Shown here in pieces: positions 26,300-34,822 of a stretch of 64,000 nt of DNA. The notes under the pieces are model-generated. The model saw only the letters and a list, made by a program, of their open reading frames with translations. It was not told the DNA's origin and ran no database searches. The number at the start of each line of letters is the position of its first letter. Within the stretch, counting starts at the first letter, position 1. The translations under genes were made by a program, and so were the position numbers. Origin of the DNA: CAWCDJ01 sp963796485 (lineage in GTDB: Bacteria > Acidobacteriota > Terriglobia > Bryobacterales > Bryobacteraceae); the NCBI GenBank assembly GCA_963796485.1, contig CAWCLV010000004.1, positions 372,001 to 436,000 on the forward strand, in the 5' to 3' direction.

Positions 26300-27760
26300 C
26301 TAAACCTCGGTTACCAATCTGGCCCATTCCAGGGCCACCAGCCCCGCGGGCCGCAGCTTCACTTCCGCAGTCTTACGCCCCACAAGTTCGCTGATCAGGT
26401 GCGTGCGCAGCTTTTGAAATTCCCGGTCGCGGGTGCCGCTGAGAATCCGGTTGAAACGGCGGTGGAAGCGCCACGTGCGCTGAACCTCGCTGATGCCCTC
26501 GTTGTAGGCTTCACGGCGGTAAAAACTGCGGAGTTGATACAAAAACTGACGCGACATGCGGAAATCGTGAATCAGGCGCGTCACGGTATCTTTCAGTTCG
26601 GCGGCGTCCGCCAAGTGCCGCCATTCGAGGATCCGGCCCAGCAGATAAATGCAGTCCTTATCCGCCGATTTGGCCAGGTCCAGGTTCCGCCCAGCCTCTT
26701 CATACACCGAGGAAAGCGGGTAATACGTTTCGGGGGCAAGGGCGATGGCCATGGAAATGGTCTTGCCTTCCGGGCCGGGATACTCCTTGAGATTCTCTTC
26801 CGTAAAGCGGTGGAACAGGCGCTGCACTTCGCGGGCGAGCGCAATCAGCGCATCCCAGGAACCGTAGACCGCGAAATCGTCGCCGCCTGAATAGATGATG
26901 CTGACTTTGCGCCAGAATTCGGGCAGCGAGCAGAGCACCTCGAGTTCCCCGGCGAAGAACTGCTTGTAGAGCACCGAGAGAGGCACGTGCTCTTCGATGC
27001 TGTGGACCCGGCGCAAACGCACGCTGAAATTATCGACGTCGCCCCGCAGCACGCCCCAGATGGAGCGGCCCTGCGCACGGCGCGCCAGCGTCTGCACCGG
27101 CGCTACGGTTTTGCCGTCGTCGGAGGGAGCCGCGTGGCGGGCCAACATGATCCCGTCCGGCGACAGGTTCGAACTCAGGGTCCAGCTATACTTTCCCTCG
27201 CCGGCTACGACCTTCCCGGGATTTTCCGGAGACCAGCCGATCTTGGATGCTTCGCGCACCTTGGCGCCCAGTTCCCTACCGAAATAGCTGTCGGCATCGG
27301 AGAGATTCGTGCGCGTGAAAGGCAGGAACGCGGCGGAAACGGAGGCGCCCGCGAGCGGCGCGTTGCGCTTCCTCTCGAGATCCTCGTTCATTCGCCTGCG
27401 GATCACGGCCCAATCGCCGAGGTTATCCGTAACTCCCCAGACCAGCCGCGCATAGCCGCCGCTCAGTTCGGAAATCTGGCGCGCCGCCGCGTCCAGGAAA
27501 TTGTCGGCGGCTTCGCGCACCTCGCCGGGCAATACGACCAGGAACTGTCCGCCGCCGCTCGAGCCGAGCAGGATACGTGCGAGCCCCAGTTCAGCCAGAA
27601 GGGCGCGCGGCAGCACTTCGCACAGGAGGGTTATCCACTGCGACCGGCCGGCCAAAAGGTCTTCGCCCGCCGAGCGCGCGGAACGGCTCTCAGCGGGACC
27701 GGCCAGGAGGAACTCCTCCGTGCCCAGGATTTTTCCTTGCAGCAGGATCTGTTCGGGCAT
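26300..27760 (-). CDS. csm1: Type III-A CRISPR Cas10/Csm1, HD-less compact form
   Basis: 486 residues versus about 750-850 for usual Csm1. The N-terminal HD nuclease domain is missing: the frame starts directly in Palm1 (LGLARILLGSSGGGQFLVVLP at 58-78). Palm2 is intact, with GDVDNF (240-245) and the cyclase motif GGDD (292-295), so cyclic oligoadenylate synthesis is predicted. The cysteines of the usual zinc site are absent. Start ATG 27760 lies 80 bp from the divergent BON gene; the longer frame upstream (27814) adds only unsupported residues. First gene of the cas10-csm2-csm3-csm4-csm5 operon. Confidence 0.88.
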   Translation of the reverse strand: MPEQILLQGKILGTEEFLLAGPAESRSARSAGEDLLAGRSQWITLLCEVLPRALLAELGLARILLGSSGGGQFLVVLPGEVREAADNFLDAAARQISELSGGYARLVWGVTDNLGDWAVIRRRMNEDLERKRNAPLAGASVSAAFLPFTRTNLSDADSYFGRELGAKVREASKIGWSPENPGKVVAGEGKYSWTLSSNLSPDGIMLARHAAPSDDGKTVAPVQTLARRAQGRSIWGVLRGDVDNFSVRLRRVHSIEEHVPLSVLYKQFFAGELEVLCSLPEFWRKVSIIYSGGDDFAVYGSWDALIALAREVQRLFHRFTEENLKEYPGPEGKTISMAIALAPETYYPLSSVYEEAGRNLDLAKSADKDCIYLLGRILEWRHLADAAELKDTVTRLIHDFRMSRQFLYQLRSFYRREAYNEGISEVQRTWRFHRRFNRILSGTRDREFQKLRTHLISELVGRKTAEVKLRPAGLVALEWARLVTEV

Positions 27761-27840
27761 CGAACCAGAAAAGCCTTGAGAACCCCTAACTTTAGCACAG
27801 AATCTTGAGAACAACAGCGGAGCCAGGCAACCTGATTTCT

Positions 27841-28254
27841 ATGGCTTTCATCCATCGAATTGCGCTATTCGCGGCGATTGCTGCGATGTCGTTCGCCGCC
27901 GAGCCCCGCCCTGTAGCGCATCAACGTCCCGCTCCCCCCAAGGCAACGGGGGCCTCCCGACTGCCGGATTCGCAGATCGAGACAGTGATTCGCGCCAAAC
28001 TCGCCAAGTCCAAAATCGGGGCGGACGGCTTCACCGTAAAGGTCCAGGGGGGAGTAGCCATCTGGCAGGGGCGCACGGACGTGCTGCAGCACAAGGGCGC
28101 CGCCACGCGGATGGCGAAAAGCGCCGGAGCGGTCGCGGTGGATAACCGCATCCAGATCAGCGATGCGGCGCGCAAGCGGGCATCCGCCAACCTGGAGCAG
28201 GGCCGCAGGCGGGTCCAGGTGAGGCGCGGAGAGCCGCGTTCGCAGAGCCGCTGA
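27841..28254 (+). CDS. Exported BON-domain protein
   Basis: 137 residues with a signal peptide (FIHRIALFAAIAAMSFAAE) and one BON domain (SRLPDSQIETVIRAKLAK, FTVKVQGGVAIWQGRTD, VAVDNRIQIS). BON domains bind membranes or other proteins in the periplasm (OsmY-like). Basic C-terminal tail. Start ATG 27841 begins the signal peptide. Confidence 0.82.
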   Translation: MAFIHRIALFAAIAAMSFAAEPRPVAHQRPAPPKATGASRLPDSQIETVIRAKLAKSKIGADGFTVKVQGGVAIWQGRTDVLQHKGAATRMAKSAGAVAVDNRIQISDAARKRASANLEQGRRRVQVRRGEPRSQSR

Positions 28255-28291
28255 TGCCGCATGATAAACTGAGAAAATCTCAGACCCAGTC

Positions 28292-29182
28292 ATGAAATTC
28301 CTCACGGTTTTTGCACTCTTGTGTGTCTCCCTTCTCCGGGCCCAGACCGCTGCCCCGCCGCCCGCGCCGGCACTGCCGGCCATTCCCGACGATACAGTGG
28401 TCGCCGTGTTCGATGATGGCGTGAAGTTCACGATGGCCGACTTCAAGAAGATCTACGCGATTTTGCCTCCCCAAAACCAGCAGATGGCCCTGCGTGACCG
28501 CAAAACCTTCCTGCACCAGTGGGCGTTGATGCGGAAGCTCTCTCAAATGGCCGAGCAGAAAAAACTGGACGAGGAAAGCCCGACCAGGGAAGCCCTGAAT
28601 TACAGCCGGATGATGGTTTTGTGGCAGGCCATGGTGAACAACGTGGTCTCCTCCACCACGGTCGAACCCGCCGAGATCGTCAAGTACTACGACGTGAACA
28701 AGGAGAAGTACAAGCAGGTGCGCGTCAAGGCCATCTATATCGGCTTCGGAGGTTCGGGCGTCAAGCGGACCGAGGAAGAGGCCAAAGCCAAAACGGAGAA
28801 ACTGCTGGCGGAGATCCGGGGCGGCGCCGACTTCCTGAAACTGGTCCAAGAGGACTCCGAGGACGAGACATCCAAGGCCAAGAGTGGCGAACTCGCGGTC
28901 TTCCGGCCTTCGGACAATATCCCGGACGCCATTCGCTCGACCGTCTTCTCTCTCAAAGAGGGCCAGGTCTCCGAGCCGATCCGGCAGCCGAACGGCTACT
29001 ATCTGCTGCGCGCCGACCAGGTTACCTACCGGTCCCTCTCAGAGGTGCGCGACGAGATCTTTTCGCAACTGAAGCAGGAACGCTACGCGAAGTGGTTCGC
29101 GGACGAGAATGCCAACACCAAGGTGGAGTACCCGAGCCCCGCGTTCGTCAGCGACATTCCCCAGGCCGCCGCGCACAAGTAG
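28292..29182 (+). CDS. Exported parvulin-type peptidyl-prolyl isomerase (SurA/PpiC-like)
   Basis: 296 residues: signal peptide (1-18), N-terminal chaperone helices, and a rotamase domain from VRVKAIYIGFGG, with DFLKLVQEDSEDETSKAKSG, VFSLKEGQVSEPI and GYYLLRADQV as the parvulin pattern. Likely a periplasmic outer-membrane-protein chaperone. 37 bp after the BON gene. Confidence 0.88.
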   Translation: MKFLTVFALLCVSLLRAQTAAPPPAPALPAIPDDTVVAVFDDGVKFTMADFKKIYAILPPQNQQMALRDRKTFLHQWALMRKLSQMAEQKKLDEESPTREALNYSRMMVLWQAMVNNVVSSTTVEPAEIVKYYDVNKEKYKQVRVKAIYIGFGGSGVKRTEEEAKAKTEKLLAEIRGGADFLKLVQEDSEDETSKAKSGELAVFRPSDNIPDAIRSTVFSLKEGQVSEPIRQPNGYYLLRADQVTYRSLSEVRDEIFSQLKQERYAKWFADENANTKVEYPSPAFVSDIPQAAAHK

Positions 29183-29235
29183 AGGTGAGGCGCCGTACAT
29201 CGCGCACGAAATTGCACATTTGCTGATGAGGCCAA

Positions 29236-30546
29236 ATGATGCGCAAAGGCGGCAACGGAGCCCCGGACCGCGTTTACCGGAAGCCTCATAATTTTCTGTT
29301 TGCGACAGGCATCGAGAACAGCTACCCGGTAGTCACCGCGCCCGGCGGCGGGGATCTGCGGGTGGACGAAATGGCCAAGTGCCGCCATTACGAGCTCTGG
29401 AAAGAAGACTTCCGGCTGGTGAGGGAACTGGGGCTCGAATACCTCCGCTACGGGCCCCCGTATTACCGGGAGCACCTGGGGCCGGAACGTTACGACTGGG
29501 ACTTCGCCGACGCGACGTTCGCCGAATTGCGGCGGCTCGGCATCGTTCCCATCGTCGATCTCTGCCATTTTGGCGTACCCGACTGGGCCGGGAATTTCCA
29601 GAACCCCGACTGGCCCGCTCTTTTCGCGCAGTACGCGGGCGCCTTTGCGAGCCGATTTCCGTGGGTCCGTTTCTACACACCAGTCAATGAAATCTTCGTG
29701 ACGGCGACGTTTTCCGGCCAGTACGGCTGGTGGAACGAGCGGCTGCAATCCGACCGCGCCTTCGTCACCGCCCTGAAGAACCTGGCGGAAGCCAACCTCC
29801 TGGCGGAGGGGGCCATTTTGGAAGCCCAGCCGAATGCGCTCTTCATTCAAAGCGAATCTTCCGAGTATTTCCATGCCACGGACCCCGGCGCGCACGGCCG
29901 CGCCGCAAACCTGAATCACAAGCGCTTTCTTTCGCTCGACCTCTCTTATGGCCACGACGTGCGCGGCGTCATGTACGAGTACCTCATGGACAACGGCATG
30001 ACGCGCGACGAGTATCACTGGTTCCTCGATAAAGCCGCAACCTTACGGCCGTACTGCGTGATGGGGAACGACTACTACGCCAGTAACGAACACCTCGTCC
30101 CGGATCACGGCCACATCCGGCCGGCCGGCGAGATTTTCGGATATTACGTGATTACGCGCCAGTATTTCGAGCGATACCATCTCCCCGTCATGCACACGGA
30201 AACCAATCTCGGCGATGCCGAGCGCGCTCCCGGCTGGTTGTGGAAAGAGTGGGCCAACATGGTGCGGCTCAAGGACGACGGCGTCCCGATCATCGGCTTC
30301 ACCTGGTACAGCCTGACCGACCAGGTGGATTGGGATTCTACACTTCGCCAAAACAACGGCCACGTCAACCCGCTGGGCCTCTACGACCTCGACCGGAAGA
30401 TCCGGCCCGTCGGCAAGGCATATAAAAAGCTGGTCCGGGAGTGGCGGGACATTCTTCCCACCGAAAGCATCTGCATTCATAACGTGGACCCCGATGAGCT
30501 CTCCAGTCCCGACCCGGAATTGCTCACCTGGGGCGGCGACCAGTAG
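29236..30546 (+). CDS. Glycoside hydrolase family 1-like enzyme
   Basis: 436 residues, TIM-barrel beta-glycosidase layout. FATGIENSYP, ELWKEDFRLVRELGLEYLRYG, VDLCHFGVPDW, the acid/base motif YTPVNE (E152) and the nucleophile region VMHTETNLG (E322) match GH1-type clan A enzymes, as does FTWYSLTDQVDWD. No signal peptide, so cytoplasmic. Substrate unknown; this clade is remote from beta-glucosidases and is also seen near sugar-nucleotide genes. Confidence 0.8.
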   Translation: MMRKGGNGAPDRVYRKPHNFLFATGIENSYPVVTAPGGGDLRVDEMAKCRHYELWKEDFRLVRELGLEYLRYGPPYYREHLGPERYDWDFADATFAELRRLGIVPIVDLCHFGVPDWAGNFQNPDWPALFAQYAGAFASRFPWVRFYTPVNEIFVTATFSGQYGWWNERLQSDRAFVTALKNLAEANLLAEGAILEAQPNALFIQSESSEYFHATDPGAHGRAANLNHKRFLSLDLSYGHDVRGVMYEYLMDNGMTRDEYHWFLDKAATLRPYCVMGNDYYASNEHLVPDHGHIRPAGEIFGYYVITRQYFERYHLPVMHTETNLGDAERAPGWLWKEWANMVRLKDDGVPIIGFTWYSLTDQVDWDSTLRQNNGHVNPLGLYDLDRKIRPVGKAYKKLVREWRDILPTESICIHNVDPDELSSPDPELLTWGGDQ

Positions 30547-30574
30547 CGAGACCTGCCATACTGCGGAGAGCCCG

Positions 30575-31960
30575 ATGCGCTCGGTCGGTACAGCATTAAC
30601 TATGTTCGTGCTGATCGCACTGTTCTGGGAGAGTTCGGAAGTCCGGCGTCCGCCGGGAGTCCTGGTCCCGGAGGAACCCGCGCAAGAGGCGATTCAGCGG
30701 CCGATCCCTGGGAAGCGCGCGGATCCAGGGCTGGACACACCACCCGCGTCTCGAGAGTGGACCCGGGAACTGATCATGCGCAAGGTGCGGGGATGGCTAA
30801 TCCCGTACATTCGGTCTCGGCTATTCCCTGGAGACTTCCATCCGGTAACCGCCTACCTGTTCGTGGAGTATAAATGCAACATCGACTGCTGGTACTGCTG
30901 GTCGTTTAATAACAAGGTCAAGGGAATGACCGAAGACGCAGCGCGGCGGTCCATCGATTGGCTGCACGATCACGGGTGCCGCGTGCTGGCGCTCATGGGC
31001 GGAGAGCCGTTGCTGCGCCCCCAATTCGCACACAAGGTTGTATATTACGCCGCAAAGAAGGGTTTCTGGATCTATATCGCCACTAATGGCCGGCTACTGC
31101 GGCCCGATGTGACGGACAGGCTAGCCGATGCCGGAACAGCAGTGTTCAATTTCGCCCTCGACGCGTGGGATGAAATACCCGGTCTGCCCAAAGCGCTCGT
31201 GCCGGCCCAAAAGAACCTGGAGTACCCCATCCGGAAACAGTACGGATACGGGTACATGGTCTTCTTCAACATGAATATCTGCAGAAACAATCTGCAGGAT
31301 ATCCGGCGACTCACCGAGTCTGCGCGCGAGCATCGCCTCGCCACCGATTACCACCTGAATGAAACCCCCATGATCGAGCAGGACGGCCATTTCAAGCACC
31401 TCAATGAAAACCCGACTTACATCCGTCGGGAAGACTGGCGTGCGGTGGACGACCTTGTCGATTGGCTGATTGCGAAAAACAAGGCGGGGTACCAAATGGT
31501 GAACTCGGTGCCCCGGCTGCAGGAAATGAAGGCATTCCTGCGGATGGCCTCCGGCGTCGATCTCCGGCGGACGGGGTGGAATGGAGACGGCACCGGTTCC
31601 GCGGATCGCGGCGAGGATGGGCTATCGCGCATGCCGGGAGTCTCGCGCGGCGAAGACGGCGGGCTTCGTTTCGCGGAATGGAATTGCCGCGCGGGGCTGA
31701 ACAACGTGATCATCCGGACCGACGGAACCCTAGGGCCGTGTTTCCCGATGTACGCCGCCACCTACGATTGGGGCACCATCGACGGCCACAAGTTCGATCG
31801 CGGGCAGTTGAGCGAGATGAAAAAGACGTGCCGGCAGCATTGTTTTTCCACCCTGAATCACAATCTCAGCTTCTGCTATAACGATGCCCGCGTGATGAAG
31901 TGGCTTTGGAAGCAGGCGCGAAACGGCTTCAAGAGCGGCGTGCGGAGTTTCGACGACTAG
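30575..31960 (+). CDS. Radical SAM protein with SPASM-like cysteine-rich C-terminus
   Basis: 461 residues. The [4Fe-4S] motif is CNIDCWYC (C91, C95, C98), followed by ALMGGEPLLRPQF (GGEP SAM motif) and YIATNGRLL. The C-terminal part has further cysteines (NCRAGLNNVIIRTDGTLGPC, then TCRQHC and SFC) as in auxiliary-cluster domains. A hydrophobic segment lies at residues 5-18 (GTALTMFVLIALFW) if the ATG at 30575 is used; ATG 30776 would give a soluble form. Substrate unknown. Confidence 0.8.
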   Translation: MRSVGTALTMFVLIALFWESSEVRRPPGVLVPEEPAQEAIQRPIPGKRADPGLDTPPASREWTRELIMRKVRGWLIPYIRSRLFPGDFHPVTAYLFVEYKCNIDCWYCWSFNNKVKGMTEDAARRSIDWLHDHGCRVLALMGGEPLLRPQFAHKVVYYAAKKGFWIYIATNGRLLRPDVTDRLADAGTAVFNFALDAWDEIPGLPKALVPAQKNLEYPIRKQYGYGYMVFFNMNICRNNLQDIRRLTESAREHRLATDYHLNETPMIEQDGHFKHLNENPTYIRREDWRAVDDLVDWLIAKNKAGYQMVNSVPRLQEMKAFLRMASGVDLRRTGWNGDGTGSADRGEDGLSRMPGVSRGEDGGLRFAEWNCRAGLNNVIIRTDGTLGPCFPMYAATYDWGTIDGHKFDRGQLSEMKKTCRQHCFSTLNHNLSFCYNDARVMKWLWKQARNGFKSGVRSFDD

Positions 31961-31983
31961 CTAAGTCAGCAGGCAATCGGCGA

Positions 31984-32442
31984 CTACGTGGCAGCAGGCA
32001 CGAGTGCCTCCACGCTATATCCAAACCGCTTCGTATTGTCCAGGTAACGGACCCACGCCGGCTCGAAGCAGTAGACCGTGCAGCGCAGGATGGCCGCTTC
32101 AAAACGGGCGCTCAGTTGAAAGTGCCGCTTATAGGAGTCCACGATCTTCTCCCGGCGAGCGGGGTCCGAAACGATAGAAACCGAGCCTCGCAACTGGACG
32201 CCCCGGATCTTCCGCCAGTCGCTGGTCTCGCGATACACGGATACGGCGGCTCGCGGATCCCGCCCGAGGTTGCGGCTGTGCCGGCTCTTCGGGTCGGAAA
32301 GCCAGAACAGTCGCAGCCCGTCACCGTAAAGATAGAATAGCGGCGCCGCGTGGGGAGCGTTGTCCCCGTCCGCGGTGGAGAGCGTGAGGGTGCTCTGGCT
32401 TTTCAGCAACCGCGCGGCGGCCTGTAAAGGGCTTCGTTCCAT
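31984..32442 (-). CDS. Pyridoxamine 5'-phosphate oxidase-like flavoprotein
   Basis: 152 residues, split-barrel FMN-binding fold: TLTLSTADGDNAPHAAPLFYLY, LFWLSDPKSRHSRNL, and AAVSVYRETSDWRKIRGVQLRGSV. The family includes heme oxygenase-like and F420-dependent members; the exact reaction is unknown. ATG 32442 chosen; the longer frame is not supported. Confidence 0.8.
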   Translation of the reverse strand: MERSPLQAAARLLKSQSTLTLSTADGDNAPHAAPLFYLYGDGLRLFWLSDPKSRHSRNLGRDPRAAVSVYRETSDWRKIRGVQLRGSVSIVSDPARREKIVDSYKRHFQLSARFEAAILRCTVYCFEPAWVRYLDNTKRFGYSVEALVPAAT

Positions 32443-32534
32443 CCGGGCTCTCCTCCCGTGAGGGTACACCACCCGTTAAGATAATAGGGAATGCCGCCTC
32501 TCATTTCCCGCCTCCGCAGCCAGGGGTTGCCCCG

Positions 32535-33719
32535 TTGAAAGAACTGCCGTCGCGGGCGGCCTGGGGGCTGCTTTGGGTGCTCGTATTTTCCCTGCCGTGG
32601 GAGAAGAGCCTGTGGATTCCTCAGGTGGGGACCATCTCGCAACTCCTGGGAATTGCAGCGTTCGCGGCCTGGGCTGTAGAAGCAGGTCGCCGGCGCTCGC
32701 TCCGGCGGCCGAACGCGGTGTTGATTGCCGCCGCGCTGCTGGCAACATGGTTCGCCGCGACGTATTTCTGGAGCCTCGACCCGCCTGCCACGCTCGTCCG
32801 CATCAGGACTTTCGCGGAGCTGACGGCCTTGCTTTGGCTGATATGGGACCAGTGCCGCGGCGCTGCGCGGCAGCGGCAATTGCTGGCGGCTTACGTGTTC
32901 GGCTCCGCCGCCGCCTCGGCAATCGCCTTCTGGCGCTACACGCATCACCAGCAAACCTACTATCTTCGTTATGCTGCGACAGGCTTCGATCCAAACGATT
33001 TCGGCCTGGTGCTGGCGCTTGCGGTGGCGCCCGCGCTTTACCTGATGCGGCGCGAACCCGGGAGGCTGCGCTGGCTCGCTACGGCCGCCCTGGCCGCCGT
33101 CATCCCGGCGATCCTGCTCACGGCTTCCCGCACCGCGATGGTGGCCGCTTTCGTGGCGTTGATTTTTGCGTTGGTCACTTGGCGGCAAGCGGATCTTGTC
33201 TACCGGGTGACTGCGGGACTGGCGATTGCGGGACTCGCTTTGGGGCCGGTGCTGCTGGCGCCGGCCGCCCAACGGACGCGGCTGCAAACGCTCCCGGCGG
33301 AACTGAATCGCGGCACGTTTCACGGCCGCACGGTGATCTGGAAAACCGGGCTGAAGGTCTTCCAGCACCACCCCGTCCGGGGCGTGGGTTCCGGCGCGTA
33401 CCCGAAGGCGGTGGAACCATGGCTGGGGCGGCCGGGAGTCCCCGGCGCGCAGTACGTCGCGCACAACACCTTCCTCTCCGTGCTGGTGGAAACCGGAGTC
33501 GTCGGATTCGCTCTATTTACGTTGCTCTGCGCCCTCCTGGTCGTGTTCATCGTCTCGATGCCGGTGCCCGAACGGGTGCTCTGGGCGGTAATGGCAGCGG
33601 TATGGGTCACCGGCGTCTCCACCCTGACCTGGGAACAATACAAGCCGACGTGGTTGATCATGGCGCTGATCATGACGGAGTGGGCGCGGTCTTATTGGCC
33701 GGCACACGAAAAATCGTGA
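32535..33719 (+). CDS. waaL: O-antigen ligase family (Wzy_C) membrane protein
   Basis: 394 residues, about ten membrane helices. The Wzy_C core is GRTVIWKTGLKVFQHHPVRGVGSGAYPKA followed by AHNTFLSVLVETGVVGF, with the conserved periplasmic Arg and His. Could be an O-antigen ligase or a polymerase; sequence alone does not separate them. TTG start at 32535. First gene of the surface glycan operon 32535-38538. The symbol is a best guess. Confidence 0.8.
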   Translation: MKELPSRAAWGLLWVLVFSLPWEKSLWIPQVGTISQLLGIAAFAAWAVEAGRRRSLRRPNAVLIAAALLATWFAATYFWSLDPPATLVRIRTFAELTALLWLIWDQCRGAARQRQLLAAYVFGSAAASAIAFWRYTHHQQTYYLRYAATGFDPNDFGLVLALAVAPALYLMRREPGRLRWLATAALAAVIPAILLTASRTAMVAAFVALIFALVTWRQADLVYRVTAGLAIAGLALGPVLLAPAAQRTRLQTLPAELNRGTFHGRTVIWKTGLKVFQHHPVRGVGSGAYPKAVEPWLGRPGVPGAQYVAHNTFLSVLVETGVVGFALFTLLCALLVVFIVSMPVPERVLWAVMAAVWVTGVSTLTWEQYKPTWLIMALIMTEWARSYWPAHEKS

Positions 33720-34822
33720 AGATCCGGGTTCTCGAAGTTCTGGCCTCGCTGCGCAGGGCCGGCGCGGAACGGATGGCAGTCTCGCTCGCCTGCGGACTCG
33801 ACCGGAGCCGGTTCGAAACGGAAGTCGTGTCGCTCTACGATGCGTTCCCCGAGGGATTCGAAGCGGAACTCGAAGGCGGCGGAGTCCCGGTGCGGCACCT
33901 GGGCAAGCACCGCGGGCTGGACCTGAGAATGGCGCCCCGGCTGGTGCGCACGGTCCGCGGCTTCCGGCCGGATATCGTTCATACCCACTCTTACGTGATG
34001 CGCTACACCCTCCCCGCCTGGCTTGTGACGGGCCGGCGGCACATGGTTCACACGGTCCACAACCTGGCGATGAGGGAGGTGGACGGGTTCGGGCGGCTGA
34101 TCCACCGCGCCGCGTTTCGTGCCGGAGCGGCGGCTATCGCGGTTTCGAACGAGGTGGCGCAATCCTTCCGGGAGGTCTACGGAGCGGACCCCGCCGCGGT
34201 GATCCCCAACGGGGTGGACCTGGACCGCTTCGGCCGTGCTCCGGGAGACTGGCGGCGCCGCAACGGCTTCAGCGATGACGATGGGCTGATTGTATCGGTG
34301 GCCCGCCTGGAACCGCAGAAGAATCCATTGCGGCTGATCGAAGCGTTCGCACGCGGGCTCGGAGCCGGCGCCCATTGGCGCCTGCTGATTGCGGGCGACG
34401 GCAGCCTGCGCCGCAGCGCGGCCGAACACGCGGCCCGGATCGGCATCGGCGCCCGCGTGCATTTCCTCGGCGTGCGCGCCGACGTCCCGGAAGTGCTGGC
34501 CGCGTGCGATGTGTTCGCTTTAGCAGCCGATTGGGAAGGCAGCCCGATGGCGGTGATCGAAGCCATGGCCTCCGGCCTGCCGGTTGTGGCAACCGCGGTG
34601 GGCGGCGTGCCCGAACTCGTGGAACACTGCGTGAGCGGATTACTGGTGAAGCCGGGGGACGCCGCGGGGCTCGCCGAATCGCTGGCGGCACTGGCCCGCG
34701 ACAGGGAGCGGCGCACCGGGTTCGGAAGATGCGCCCGCGAGCGCGCCGCGAAGTTCAGCGTGCATACGATGATCGAATCTTACGCACGCCTGTTCGAAAC
34801 CATGGCAGGTGGACGGCCATGA
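33716..34822 (+). CDS. Family 4 glycosyltransferase
   Basis: 368 residues, GT-B fold. N-terminal VLEVLASLRRAGAERMAVSLA; donor site VIPNGVDLDRF, SVARLEPQKNPLRLIEAF, and the E-x7-E motif in EGSPMAVIEAMASGLPVVAT. GTG start at 33716 overlaps the ligase TGA. Adds a sugar to a lipid-linked glycan; sugar unknown. Confidence 0.9.
   Translation: MKIRVLEVLASLRRAGAERMAVSLACGLDRSRFETEVVSLYDAFPEGFEAELEGGGVPVRHLGKHRGLDLRMAPRLVRTVRGFRPDIVHTHSYVMRYTLPAWLVTGRRHMVHTVHNLAMREVDGFGRLIHRAAFRAGAAAIAVSNEVAQSFREVYGADPAAVIPNGVDLDRFGRAPGDWRRRNGFSDDDGLIVSVARLEPQKNPLRLIEAFARGLGAGAHWRLLIAGDGSLRRSAAEHAARIGIGARVHFLGVRADVPEVLAACDVFALAADWEGSPMAVIEAMASGLPVVATAVGGVPELVEHCVSGLLVKPGDAAGLAESLAALARDRERRTGFGRCARERAAKFSVHTMIESYARLFETMAGGRP

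Noticed and set aside
25049..26890. Plus-strand open frame of 613 codons across csm3, csm2 and cas10.
   Set aside because: Shadow of the csm genes; all recognisable motifs are on the minus strand.
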